The notes: generated from the letters alone by a model not told the origin. DNA of 9,798 nt from Spirochaetia bacterium (GCA_007279775.1 QYPD01000040.1:1-9798), one strand, 5' to 3'; positions 1-6,571 are shown, counted from the first letter of the stretch. A program made the numbers and translations.

Positions 1-15
1 AAACAAAAGACATAA

Positions 16-187
16 CAGAAAAATCTTTTCGCAGTGAGTATCGCGGAAAGCGTCTTAAATTGAGCGAGCGAGTAGCCGATTTACGGGGCGACCCCGAGCG
101 AAGGCGAACAGGGTCGCAAATCGGCGTATATGAGCGAGCTTTCAATTTGACGCTTGGAGCGCCTACGAACGAGGAAAGATTTTTCTG
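16..187. repeat. Long imperfect inverted repeat (foldback element)
   Basis: The outer arms match perfectly over 13 bp (16-28 against 175-187). The inner arms match in blocks: GCGTC followed by AAATTGA, GCCGATTT (75-82 / 118-125) and GCGACCC (88-94 / 111-117), closing on a loop of about 16 nt. Small indels separate the blocks. The 9-mer TGAGCGAGC also occurs as a direct repeat (61-69 and 131-139), with related GAGCGA copies at 62-72 and 96-101. The element ends 5 bp from the DedA stop codon and is clearly richer in GC than the adjacent sequence. No reading frame is supported. It looks like a dispersed palindromic intergenic repeat or MITE-like element, but copy number cannot be judged from one window. 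A role as a transcript-end structure for the DedA gene is possible. Confidence 0.75.
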
Positions 188-192
188 CAAAC

Positions 193-774
193 CTATTCAA
201 TGCTTTTATCTTTTCTGAAGTAAAGACATGCCAAGATGGCGATAATTCCGGCTCCAACAAAAATCGCCGCTATCAGTTCCAGATAAGATTTTATCGTTGA
301 TATGGCGTAGCCGAAATAAAAACCGATTAAAATTAAAATGAATGATTTTGGCACCGTGCCCAAAAAATTAAACCAAATGAATTTTAAAATCGGAACTTTG
401 GCGATCCCGGCCGCGATAAGAAACGTCCCGCCTATTCCGTGCAATACCTTACCCAAAAGAAGGGTTTTGCCGGTGTTTCTTTCAAAATGGCCCTCAATTT
501 TTTTAAGTCGTTCGCTGTTAACGCCTAAATAATAGCCCCACTTGATTATTAATTTTTCTCTTCCCCAGCGGCCGATGGCGTAAGCTAAAATGTCTCCAAC
601 AAGGTCGCCGGAAACAATAATCGAAAAGGCGATATACGGGTCAAGATAATTCGTTGCCGCCAAAAAACCGGCGATAACGGTTGCTATAGGCCCTTCAATA
701 ACAGCTACCGGAAAAAGAATGAAATATTTGTATTGAATCAGAAGTGTCGTTATTTGCGCGAGCGGAAAAAACAT
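193..774 (-). CDS. DedA/SNARE-associated family membrane protein
   Basis: The 193-residue polytopic inner-membrane protein is close to the usual DedA length of about 200. DedA-family proteins support envelope homeostasis and are linked to lipid carrier or phospholipid flipping. Visible signatures are the EGP...AGF re-entrant segment (E27, P29, G36), SGDLVGD...Y.IGR.G (D57, D61, Y65, G68, R69, G71), then GKVLHGIGGTFLIAAG (108-123) and a final hydrophobic hairpin at about 135-185. In the canonical family the third segment carries two essential arginines (GR..P..R). Here those positions read K109 and G115, and the proline is H112, so this is a diverged member. The start is the ATG at 772-774, with TATAAT 8 nt upstream and no Shine-Dalgarno. 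The gene lies downstream of the 893-1237 gene on the same strand but is separated from it by a terminator. Family assignment is fairly secure; substrate is unknown. Confidence 0.85.
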   Translation of the reverse strand: MFFPLAQITTLLIQYKYFILFPVAVIEGPIATVIAGFLAATNYLDPYIAFSIIVSGDLVGDILAYAIGRWGREKLIIKWGYYLGVNSERLKKIEGHFERNTGKTLLLGKVLHGIGGTFLIAAGIAKVPILKFIWFNFLGTVPKSFILILIGFYFGYAISTIKSYLELIAAIFVGAGIIAILACLYFRKDKSIE

Positions 775-782
775 ATGAGATT

Positions 783-788
783 ATTATA
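783..788 (-). promoter_or_regulatory. Candidate -10 box of the DedA gene, near-leaderless
   Basis: A perfect TATAAT on the minus strand ends 8 nt before the ATG. No convincing -35 hexamer lies 16-18 bp upstream. Transcription starting about 7 nt downstream would leave a leader of one or two nucleotides. Confidence 0.4.
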
Positions 789-841
789 AAACTTTTACGC
801 AAAATATGATAGCGCCGGTTACCGGAGATTAAAATTTAATT

Positions 842-884
842 AAAAAAACGCTCAGCGTTACAAATTATTGCCAGGCGTTTTTTT
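842..884 (-). terminator. Intrinsic terminator after the 893-1237 gene
   Basis: A perfect 10-bp stem pairs 842-851 with 875-884 around a 23-nt loop. On the minus strand it reads A7-CGC ... GCG-T7, beginning 9 nt after the stop codon at 893. It is symmetric and so could work in either direction, but only the minus strand has a gene running into it. Confidence 0.6.
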
Positions 885-892
885 ATTGGTTG

Positions 893-1237
893 CTATTGGG
901 TTTGTGGAATTGCTTGACTGCTGGTTGAATTATCCCAGCATCCGTTTCTGTATTGTTGTTTGACAAAGTCGCTGTTGAAATTATTTCCTCTCCGGCCCAT
1001 CATTGAATACCCTCGGCCGTAAAAGCCTCCGTAATTATTTTTGATTTCGCCGATTTTCACGCCTAAGCCGAAAATCAATAATAAAATAATAGCGACAATA
1101 ATCAACTTGATAACTTTGTAAGCCATGAAATGATTTTTGCCGCAATATTCGCAATTTTTCCAATCACACACCTTCCAAAAAGACCTCCCTGAATTTTCCT
1201 TGATTTTTTCAGGCTCTTTTTCTTCCATTTTTTCCAT
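893..1237 (-). CDS. Small single-pass membrane protein with N-terminal C/C/C/H cluster
   Basis: I do not recognise a named family. The 114-residue protein has a charged Glu/Lys-rich N-terminus (1-18) and then a possible metal-binding cluster C24-x4-C29-x2-C32-x3-H36. One transmembrane helix follows at about 41-62, and then a Gly/Tyr/Arg/Asn-rich tail (about 66-90) with a lone C98. The helix-end pattern FGLGVKIG followed by a YGG.YGRGY stretch resembles short membrane proteins I associate with Parcubacteria; this is recollection, not a search. The predicted topology is uncertain. The start is ATG at 1235-1237, with a second in-frame ATG three codons on. No Shine-Dalgarno is present. A terminator follows directly, so the gene appears monocistronic. 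Confidence 0.65.
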   Translation of the reverse strand: MEKMEEKEPEKIKENSGRSFWKVCDWKNCEYCGKNHFMAYKVIKLIIVAIILLLIFGLGVKIGEIKNNYGGFYGRGYSMMGRRGNNFNSDFVKQQYRNGCWDNSTSSQAIPQTQ

Positions 1238-1249
1238 AGTATTTAAGGT

Positions 1250-1279
1250 TATATATGACGACCTTTAAAAGTACTACAA
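1250..1279 (-). promoter_or_regulatory. Candidate promoter for the small membrane protein
   Basis: On the minus strand TTGTAG (1274-1279), an 18-bp spacer and TATATA (1250-1255) lie 12 nt upstream of the ATG. Both hexamers are partial matches to a sigma-70 promoter, so this is tentative. Confidence 0.35.
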
Positions 1280-1306
1280 ATTAAACATCTGAAAAATTTC
1301 AACGCA

Positions 1307-1335
1307 TTGAATTTTTAAATTTGTTGTGTTATGTT
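1307..1335 (+). promoter_or_regulatory. Candidate typA promoter, upstream of the inverted-repeat element
   Basis: TTGAAT (1307-1312), a 17-bp spacer and TATGTT (1330-1335) form a reasonable sigma-70 promoter. The predicted start is near 1342. It lies outside the 142-bp foldback, so the present leader would be about 170 nt. Without the element it would be about 25 nt. Confidence 0.4.
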
Positions 1336-1340
1336 TATTG

Positions 1341-1361
1341 AAAGCCCACAAGGGCCTTTTT
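1341..1361 (+). promoter_or_regulatory. Small leader hairpin followed by T-run
   Basis: GCCC (1344-1347) pairs with GGGC (1352-1355) around ACAA. After one bulged C, three A-T pairs extend the stem, and a T-run follows (1357-1361). It sits at the predicted 5' end of the typA transcript. It is terminator-like but short; it could be a weak attenuator or stabilise the mRNA end. Confidence 0.3.
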
Positions 1362-1365
1362 AGTG

Positions 1366-1515
1366 TATGCCCAGTAACTCAACTCGATAGATTTAATCAT
1401 GATTTATTAAGTTAGCTTCTGGGTAAATATAGGAATAATATAAATAAATTGAATTTCGCTCGATGGTGGTTGATTAAACTAATAAATCACAATCGAGTTG
1501 AGTTAACTGGGTATG
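1366..1515. mobile_element. MITE-like inverted-repeat element with TATG flanks at the typA start codon
   Basis: The terminal arms CCCAGT-AACTCAACTCGAT (1370-1388) and its complement (1492-1511) match over 19 positions with a single extra T. A second inner pair matches perfectly over 10 bp (1400-1409 / 1480-1489). The 142-bp body (1370-1511) is AT-rich in the middle and encodes nothing. It is bounded on both sides by TATG (1366-1369 and 1512-1515), which looks like a 4-bp target-site duplication; the right copy contains the typA ATG. The pattern fits a non-autonomous transposable element, but a regulatory foldback in the typA leader is the alternative. A 4-bp match by itself is weak evidence (1 in 256 at one fixed spacing). 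Confidence 0.6.
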
Positions 1516-3360
1516 AACATAAGAAACATAGCCATTATCGCGCACGTTGACCACGGCAAAACCACTTTGGTGGACGCTCTTTTGAAGCAGTCTGAAAATT
1601 TCAAGATGAAAACAGATGCTCCGAAAGACCTTATTATGGATTCAAACGAACTTGAAAGGGAAAGGGGAATTACCATTTTTTCCAAAAACGCCTCAATTAA
1701 ATACCGCGATATAAAAATAAACATCGTTGACACTCCGGGCCACGCCGATTTCGGAGGAGAAGTTGAACGCATCATGCGCATGGTTGACGGCGTGCTTTTG
1801 CTTGTTGACGCCAAAGAAGGCCCGATGCCTCAGACAAAATTCGTTTTAAGAAAGGCCATTCAGGCGGGGCACAAAATAATCGTGGTAATAAATAAAATAG
1901 ACAAGCCGAACGCCAGGCCGAAATGGGTTCTAAGTGCCACTTATGATTTGTTTTTTGAACTCGGCGCTAGCGAATCGCAAATTGAATTTCCGGTGATTTA
2001 CGCCTCGGCGATTTCGGGCAAAGCCGGATACGAGCCGAAACTTGAAAAAATGGAAAATGTGGAATCTATTTTTGAGACTATTATAAAATATATTCCCGAA
2101 CCGGTTATCGATGAATCAAAACCACTGCAAATGCTGACGGTCAATTTAGCGTACGACAATTACAAGGGTAAAATCGCGGTGGGCCGGCTTTATTCGGGAG
2201 TTTTAAAAAAAGGAGAGATGGTCGCCCATATCAATCGCAATGGCGGAATAAAGCAGCTTAAATTGAGTTCGGTTATGCTTTTCGACGGTTTAAGCAGAGT
2301 TGACGTTGAAGAAGCGAATGCCGGGGACATCGTTGCCGTGGCGGGAATTCCCGACATTTCAATCGGCGAAACAATCGCCGACCCGAAAAATCCGATCGCT
2401 TTACCAACAATCCAAATAGACGAACCAACTATCAAAATGACTTTTGGCGTGAATACCTCGCCGTTTAAAGGCAAAGAAGGCGAATACACCACTTCGCGGA
2501 ATTTAAAAGACCGGCTTGAACGCGAGCTTGAAACAGACGTTGCGCTTGCCGTTGCTCCGGGCGAGACAACGGACCGCTGGATTGTTTCCGGAAGGGGAGA
2601 ATTACATTTGGCTATTTTGGTTGAAAAGATGCGCAGGGAGGGTTTTGAACTTGAAGTTTCCAAGCCCCAGGTTATTTTCAAAGAAGTTGATGGCCCGCCT
2701 TCGCCTGACGGCTCCGGACGGGTAAAAAAGAAAATGGAACCTATGGAACTTGTTTCAATTGAAACGCCCGAAGCTTATTCCGGAACTATAATTGAAATGA
2801 TGGGCAAGCGTTCTGGCGTGATGAAAGACATGCGAGTGGACCAAGGAATCGTTTACATGGACTTTACTATACCGACACGGGGCTTAATCGGTTCGCGCGG
2901 AGAATTTTTAACCAACACCAAAGGCATGGGAATAATGAACAGCATATTTTTAGGCTATGAAGAATATAAAGGTGAAATCTGGCCCGAGACTCGCGGCTCA
3001 ATAGTTGCCACCGAAACCGGAGTTTCAAACAATTTCGGGCTTGTGGCAGCGCAGGGCAGGGGAAAGCTTTTTATTAGCGCCGGTGTTCCGACTTACGAAG
3101 GAATGGTTGTCGGCCAAAACGCAAAGTCCGGTGACGTTCCGGTGAATGTTTGTAAGACAAAAGAGCTTACAAACTTCAGGTCAAAGAACGAAGGGCTTCA
3201 AGAACAGCTTGAGGTGCCTATTACTCTTACTCTTGAAGACGCCTTAAGTTATATCGGCGACGATGAAATGGTGGAAATTACTCCCAAGAGCGTCCGCATC
3301 CGAAAAATACTTTTAACCGACATTGAAAGAAAAAGAGTTAGGCGCGCGGAAAATAATTGA
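1513..3360 (+). CDS. typA: TypA/BipA translational GTPase
   Basis: The protein is a ribosome-binding GTPase related to EF-G and LepA. The family aids 50S assembly and growth under cold or stress. At 615 residues it is full length. G-motifs are intact: AHVDHGKTT (10-18, P-loop), RGITI (51-55, G2), DTPGH (73-77, G3), NKID (127-130, G4) and the SAISG region (G5). Then come the beta-barrel domain II, EF-G-like domains III and V, and the TypA-specific C-terminal domain with TYEGMVVGQN and the CKTKELTNFRS segment. The start is ATG 1513, which gives the family N-terminus MNIRNIAIIAH exactly; there is no Shine-Dalgarno. This ATG is part of the right TATG flank of the foldback element. The gene ends in TGA; FKBP follows 51 bp downstream with its own promoter. 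Very secure assignment. Confidence 0.97.
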   Translation: MNIRNIAIIAHVDHGKTTLVDALLKQSENFKMKTDAPKDLIMDSNELERERGITIFSKNASIKYRDIKINIVDTPGHADFGGEVERIMRMVDGVLLLVDAKEGPMPQTKFVLRKAIQAGHKIIVVINKIDKPNARPKWVLSATYDLFFELGASESQIEFPVIYASAISGKAGYEPKLEKMENVESIFETIIKYIPEPVIDESKPLQMLTVNLAYDNYKGKIAVGRLYSGVLKKGEMVAHINRNGGIKQLKLSSVMLFDGLSRVDVEEANAGDIVAVAGIPDISIGETIADPKNPIALPTIQIDEPTIKMTFGVNTSPFKGKEGEYTTSRNLKDRLERELETDVALAVAPGETTDRWIVSGRGELHLAILVEKMRREGFELEVSKPQVIFKEVDGPPSPDGSGRVKKKMEPMELVSIETPEAYSGTIIEMMGKRSGVMKDMRVDQGIVYMDFTIPTRGLIGSRGEFLTNTKGMGIMNSIFLGYEEYKGEIWPETRGSIVATETGVSNNFGLVAAQGRGKLFISAGVPTYEGMVVGQNAKSGDVPVNVCKTKELTNFRSKNEGLQEQLEVPITLTLEDALSYIGDDEMVEITPKSVRIRKILLTDIERKRVRRAENN

Positions 3361-3374
3361 CGGACGAAATATAG

Positions 3375-3404
3375 TTTACAATTATATCCCCGTTTGTGTA
3401 GAAT
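3375..3404 (+). promoter_or_regulatory. Candidate leaderless promoter of the FKBP gene
   Basis: TTTACA (3375-3380), an 18-bp spacer and TAGAAT (3399-3404) end 7 nt before the ATG at 3412. The start of transcription would fall at or next to the A of the ATG. This supports ATG 3412 as the start codon over the upstream in-frame TTG at 3394, which lies in the promoter spacer. Confidence 0.5.
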
Positions 3405-3411
3405 ATACTTT

Positions 3412-3900
3412 ATGAATAAAAATTTAACTATTTTATTAATTGCCGCAATAATTATTACCGCTCTGGTTGGCATTCACTTTTCTTCGGGAAATAAAAACCA
3501 GAAATTGGAAGCAAATTTAAATAATAATATTAACGGTCAAAATCAAATGGAAAATAAAACTTTGGAAAATGGTTTACAAATAACAGACGAAATTGTCGGA
3601 ACGGGCGCGGAAGCGACTGCGGGAAGCACCGTTAGCGTTAATTATGTTGGCACGCTGGAGAATGGCAAAAAATTTGACAGTTCCTACGATAGAAATCAGC
3701 CGTTCTCTTTTGTTTTGGGAGCGGGGCAAGTGATTAAGGGTTGGGATGAGGGAGTCGCCGGAATGAAAATTGGCGGCAAAAGAAAACTCATTATTCCGCC
3801 GGCGCTCGCTTATGGCAATCAAGATATGGGTAATGGCTTAATCCCGGCAAATTCAACTTTAGTTTTTGAAGTTGAACTTTTAGGCGTTCAATCACAATAA
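3412..3900 (+). CDS. Membrane-anchored FKBP-type peptidyl-prolyl cis-trans isomerase
   Basis: The enzyme isomerises peptidyl-prolyl bonds during protein folding. From the chosen ATG it has 162 residues. These comprise a short basic N-terminus, one hydrophobic helix at about 5-22 (uncleaved anchor or signal peptide, with no lipobox cysteine), an Asn/Gln-rich linker (27-50) and one FKBP domain (about 52-162). Pocket residues are all recognisable: Y78, F88, D89, F98/F100, VIKGWDEG (W111), and P130/Y134 in PPALAYG, then IPANSTL and the closing FEVELLGV. The domain probably acts on the outer face of the membrane. An in-frame TTG at 3394 would add six residues but overlaps the promoter. The DEAD-box gene starts 15 bp after this stop, so the two are probably co-transcribed. 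Confidence 0.9.
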   Translation: MNKNLTILLIAAIIITALVGIHFSSGNKNQKLEANLNNNINGQNQMENKTLENGLQITDEIVGTGAEATAGSTVSVNYVGTLENGKKFDSSYDRNQPFSFVLGAGQVIKGWDEGVAGMKIGGKRKLIIPPALAYGNQDMGNGLIPANSTLVFEVELLGVQSQ

Positions 3901-3915
3901 TAAATTTTATTTCCT

Positions 3916-5151
3916 ATGAATAAATCTTCCGGTTTTTACAATCTTGGCATTGCTCCGAGTATATTGGAAATACTTGATAGGTTTAATTTTAAAGTTCCCA
4001 CTCCAATTCAAGAAAAATCCATTCCATTGGCAATAGAGGGAAAAGATATGATAGGCGTTGCTCAAACAGGTACGGGCAAAACGCTTGCCTTTGCGATTCC
4101 GATGATTCAAGCCGCGCTTCGCGATAAAAAGGGGCTTGTGGTGTTGCCGACAAGAGAACTTGCTTCTCAAGTAGACGAAGTTTTCAATAAAATCGGAGCA
4201 TCTCTCGGCGTAAGAACAGCCGTTCTTATCGGAGGCGAACCAATTCGCCATCAAATTCAGGCTATTCGCAGAAATCCGCAAATTATAATTGGCACTCCGG
4301 GAAGGATTATTGACCATTTGGAACAAAAAACTATTTCGCTTAAATCGGTTGGCGTACTCACGCTTGACGAAGCGGACAGAATGCTTGATATGGGTTTTGC
4401 CCCGCAATTAAAATTAATACTTCAAGCGGTGCCTCGTGAAAGGCAAACGCTACTTTTTTCGGCAACTATGCCAAAAGATATTATCGCCATCGCGCAGGCG
4501 AATATGAAACTTCCATTACGCGTTGAAATCGCTCCTTCCGGTACCACCGTGGCAAAAGTTACTCAAGAACTTTTTTTTGTGGAGAAAAACGACAAGCCTA
4601 GGCTTTTGGAAAAGCTTTTATACGAGTATCGCGGCTCCGCTTTGATATTTATAAAGACAAAATTCGGAGCGCGTAAAATCACGTTAAATATCCGTTCAAT
4701 GGGGCACACTGTTACCGAGCTTCATTCAAATCGTTCTCTTAAACAGCGTCAAGAAGCGCTTGAAGGATTCAGGAACGGCAAATACCGCGTTCTTGTAGCA
4801 ACGGATATCGCCGCGCGGGGAATAGATGTGAAAGGAATTGAACTTGTTTTAAATTACGACCTTCCTCAAAGCTCGGAAGATTATGTTCATCGCATTGGCA
4901 GAACAGCGCGCATAGGCGCTGCTGGGCACGCGATTTCTTTCGCCACGCCAGACCAACGCGGCAAGGTGAAGGGGATAGAGCGGCTTATCCGGGCGGCATT
5001 GCCCCTTTCAAAACTTCCCGAGCTTCCTCCATTCAGAAAAAGCGATTTAATACGCGAAAAAACAGAGCCTCGTTTTGGCAGGAACAATTTTGGCAGGAAT
5101 AAAAATTTTACCGAACATAAAAAGTTCAGCCATTATAGAGGAAGGAGATAA
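3916..5151 (+). CDS. DEAD-box ATP-dependent RNA helicase
   Basis: The protein is an ATP-driven RNA unwinder and remodeller of the RhlE/CsdA/SrmB type, a group used in ribosome assembly, mRNA decay and cold response. At 411 residues it has all core motifs in order: Q motif with F7 and PTPIQ (28-32), AQTGTGKT (49-56), PTRELA (78-83), TPGR (127-130), DEAD (151-154), SAT (182-184), DIAARGID (297-304) and HRIGRTAR (325-332). After the two RecA-like domains there is a short basic tail rich in Arg, Asn, Lys and Phe with two GRN repeats, probably RNA-binding. ATG 3916 gives the expected start just ahead of the Q motif. No Shine-Dalgarno is seen; expression is probably from the FKBP promoter. The subgroup cannot be settled by eye. 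Confidence 0.95.
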   Translation: MNKSSGFYNLGIAPSILEILDRFNFKVPTPIQEKSIPLAIEGKDMIGVAQTGTGKTLAFAIPMIQAALRDKKGLVVLPTRELASQVDEVFNKIGASLGVRTAVLIGGEPIRHQIQAIRRNPQIIIGTPGRIIDHLEQKTISLKSVGVLTLDEADRMLDMGFAPQLKLILQAVPRERQTLLFSATMPKDIIAIAQANMKLPLRVEIAPSGTTVAKVTQELFFVEKNDKPRLLEKLLYEYRGSALIFIKTKFGARKITLNIRSMGHTVTELHSNRSLKQRQEALEGFRNGKYRVLVATDIAARGIDVKGIELVLNYDLPQSSEDYVHRIGRTARIGAAGHAISFATPDQRGKVKGIERLIRAALPLSKLPELPPFRKSDLIREKTEPRFGRNNFGRNKNFTEHKKFSHYRGRR

Positions 5152-6114
5152 CTATTTTTCCGATTTTATCTTATTTAAAATCTCTTTTACTTTATTAATG
5201 CTTTCGTCGTCCAAAATTGAGATGGCTATAGCTTTTGGATTTATTCCTTTTAAAACCGCAAGTTTAGTTTTTAACTCTTTTTGTTCAAGCTGGTCGCTTT
5301 TGGTTAAAAATAAATATTCTTGTTTTTTAAGAAGCTCGCTATTATATAAGCCAAGCTCTTTTTTTATGGTTTTGTAATCTTTGCGCGGGTCAAGGGAATC
5401 GGCGGAAACAAAATGAAAAATTATCTTCGTCCGTTCAATATGGCGTAGAAATTTTATGCCCAAGCCCTTTCCTTGCGAAGAGCCTTCAATGAGTCCGGGG
5501 ATATCCGCCAAAACTAATTCATAATAAACGCCGAGGTTTGGTTCAAGAGTAGTAAAGGCGTAATTTGCCACTTTGCTTTTTGCATTTGTGAGTACATTTA
5601 ATAGGCTGGATTTTCCAACATTTGGAAGTCCGACAAAGCCGATATCGGCGATAAGTTTTAACTCCAGCCTGAAATCAAATTCTTCGCCGGGAAGGCCGGG
5701 CTGAAATTGTTTAGGGCTTGTGTTGCGAGAAGAACGGAAATGGAAATTTCCTTTGCCTCCGTTTCCGCCTTTTGCCAAAAGCGTGCGTTCACCGATTTTT
5801 ATCAATTCAATTTCACTTCCATTGGTTAAATTGTGAATCAGCGTACCGACGGGAACTTTTAAAATTAAATCTTCACCATCTTGTCCGTCTCTGAATTGGC
5901 TTCTGCCTTCTTCTCCATTTTCGGCGGAAAGGATTTTTTTAAACCTAAATTGATTAAGGGCGCTTAAGTCGGATATCGCTTCGGCGTACACGCTTCCGCC
6001 TTTTCCGCCGGTCGCTCCGGTCGGGCCCAAACTCATTAAATTTTTATTAAAAGCAACGGCGCCTTTTCCGCCATTTCCCGAAAAAACTTTTATTTTTACG
6101 TCATCAATAAGCAT
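5152..6114 (-). CDS. obg: Obg/CgtA GTPase, short form
   Basis: The protein is an essential GTPase of late 50S assembly and stress or nucleotide sensing. The chosen ATG (6112-6114) starts MLIDDVKIKVFSGNGGKG, the standard Obg N-terminus. An in-frame upstream ATG would add 21 residues unlike the family and would overlap the -10 box. The glycine-rich Obg fold covers about 1-155 (GPTGATGGKGGS; GGNGGKGN at 116-123). The G domain follows with GLPNVGKS (162-169), FTTLEPN (187-193), DIPG (204-207) and TKSD (271-274, normally NKxD), then a SILD stretch as likely G5. At 320 residues it ends with the G domain and has no C-terminal OCT domain. It is convergent with the helicase gene, the two stop codons touching. 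Secure assignment. Confidence 0.95.
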   Translation of the reverse strand: MLIDDVKIKVFSGNGGKGAVAFNKNLMSLGPTGATGGKGGSVYAEAISDLSALNQFRFKKILSAENGEEGRSQFRDGQDGEDLILKVPVGTLIHNLTNGSEIELIKIGERTLLAKGGNGGKGNFHFRSSRNTSPKQFQPGLPGEEFDFRLELKLIADIGFVGLPNVGKSSLLNVLTNAKSKVANYAFTTLEPNLGVYYELVLADIPGLIEGSSQGKGLGIKFLRHIERTKIIFHFVSADSLDPRKDYKTIKKELGLYNSELLKKQEYLFLTKSDQLEQKELKTKLAVLKGINPKAIAISILDDESINKVKEILNKIKSEK

Positions 6115-6130
6115 GGTATTATTTAAGCAT

Positions 6131-6136
6131 ATTATA
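6131..6136 (-). promoter_or_regulatory. Candidate -10 box of obg
   Basis: A perfect TATAAT on the minus strand lies 16 nt upstream of the obg ATG, giving a leader of roughly 10 nt. No good -35 hexamer is found at the right spacing. It supports the shorter obg start. Confidence 0.4.
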
Positions 6137-6167
6137 GGCTTTTTGGCTAAGTTATAATTAAGAAAAT

Positions 6168-6207
6168 AAAAGGCCAATTCGCTCTGGGTAGAGAAAATCA
6201 GCCTTTT
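6168..6207 (-). terminator. Intrinsic terminator of the coiled-coil gene pair
   Basis: Read on the minus strand, AAAAGGCTGATT (12 nt) pairs with AATTGGCCTTTT, including two G-T wobbles. A 2x2 internal mismatch and a 4-bp CTCT/AGAG stem follow, capped by ACCC, so the 40-nt hairpin is fully symmetric. The 3' side runs into TTTTATTTTC. It begins 23 nt beyond the stop codon of the 6230-6571 gene and isolates that transcript from obg. Confidence 0.65.
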
Positions 6208-6229
6208 CCGTTCTTGTACGTGCGTAGCG

Positions 6230-6571
6230 TTACCCGACGGGCTGGTTGGCTGTCGTGTCGGGGCGTCGTGCGATAGTCTTTCTCATCGTGCGTTCTCTCT
6301 GAAGGAGCTCGTTGCGTTCCTTTCTGAGCTGTTCCTTTTCGGCCTGCAGCTTTTCGATCGCTTCAGTGAACTCCTCGCAAAGCCGAACGATGAAGCTTTG
6401 CAATACATCAAGAAAGCCGGATTGATTAGGAAGTCTGGCCTCCTCAAAGAGATGGCGGAGATCTTTCCGTACTTCTCCGATATTTCCGGCTGCACCGACA
6501 TCTTGTAGTGTCTTTTTAGCTGCTCTTTGCAGTAGCCCTCGCATCGCTTCCCGCAGCAATTCATTAATCAT
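6230..6571 (-). CDS. Small coiled-coil protein of unknown function (second gene of pair)
   Basis: I do not recognise this family. The 113-residue protein is almost wholly helical by eye: an N-terminal amphipathic region (1-45), a hydrophobic helix-like stretch around FLDVLQSFIVRL, then a strongly charged Glu/Lys/Arg/Gln coiled coil (about 65-105) and a short disordered tail. It has no transmembrane segment, signal peptide or catalytic motif. AGGAG at 6579-6583 lies 7 nt before ATG 6571. An in-frame GTG directly upstream (6572-6574) is only 4 nt from it, so ATG is preferred. Base composition is visibly more GC-rich than obg or the hydrolase gene, and the strong Shine-Dalgarno contrasts with neighbours. 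It lies about 50 bp behind the 6623-6931 gene and shares its promoter and terminator. The coding assignment is supported by the ribosome site and intact frame. Confidence 0.7.
   Translation of the reverse strand: MINELLREAMRGLLQRAAKKTLQDVGAAGNIGEVRKDLRHLFEEARLPNQSGFLDVLQSFIVRLCEEFTEAIEKLQAEKEQLRKERNELLQRERTMRKTIARRPDTTANQPVG

Noticed and set aside
1370..1511. tRNA, T-box or riboswitch in the typA leader
   Set aside because: The fold is one long hairpin without a cloverleaf, anticodon loop, T-box core or aptamer junction that I can recognise.
3394..3411. TTG start for the FKBP gene
   Set aside because: It lies in the promoter spacer just before the -10 box; ATG 3412 fits the leaderless geometry and gives a normal membrane-anchor N-terminus.
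3907..4407. Minus-strand 166-aa open frame opposite the helicase
   Set aside because: It is the antisense shadow of the DEAD-box coding sequence, with low-complexity composition and no promoter or ribosome site.
5119..5159. AT-rich hairpin at the helicase/obg convergent end as a bidirectional terminator
   Set aside because: The arms AAAAAGTT and AACTATTTTT pair only weakly with a bulge and a loop of over 20 nt, and there is no GC stem.
6115..6177. 21-residue N-terminal extension of Obg
   Set aside because: The Obg family starts at MLIDDVKIKVFSGN; the extension covers the candidate -10 box and reaches the terminator of the upstream gene pair.
6283..6564. Second minus-strand open frame (93 aa) inside the coiled-coil gene
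   Set aside because: It overlaps the 6230-6571 frame almost entirely, has no ribosome site of its own, and its translation lacks the heptad pattern; the outer frame has the Shine-Dalgarno and ends just before the terminator.
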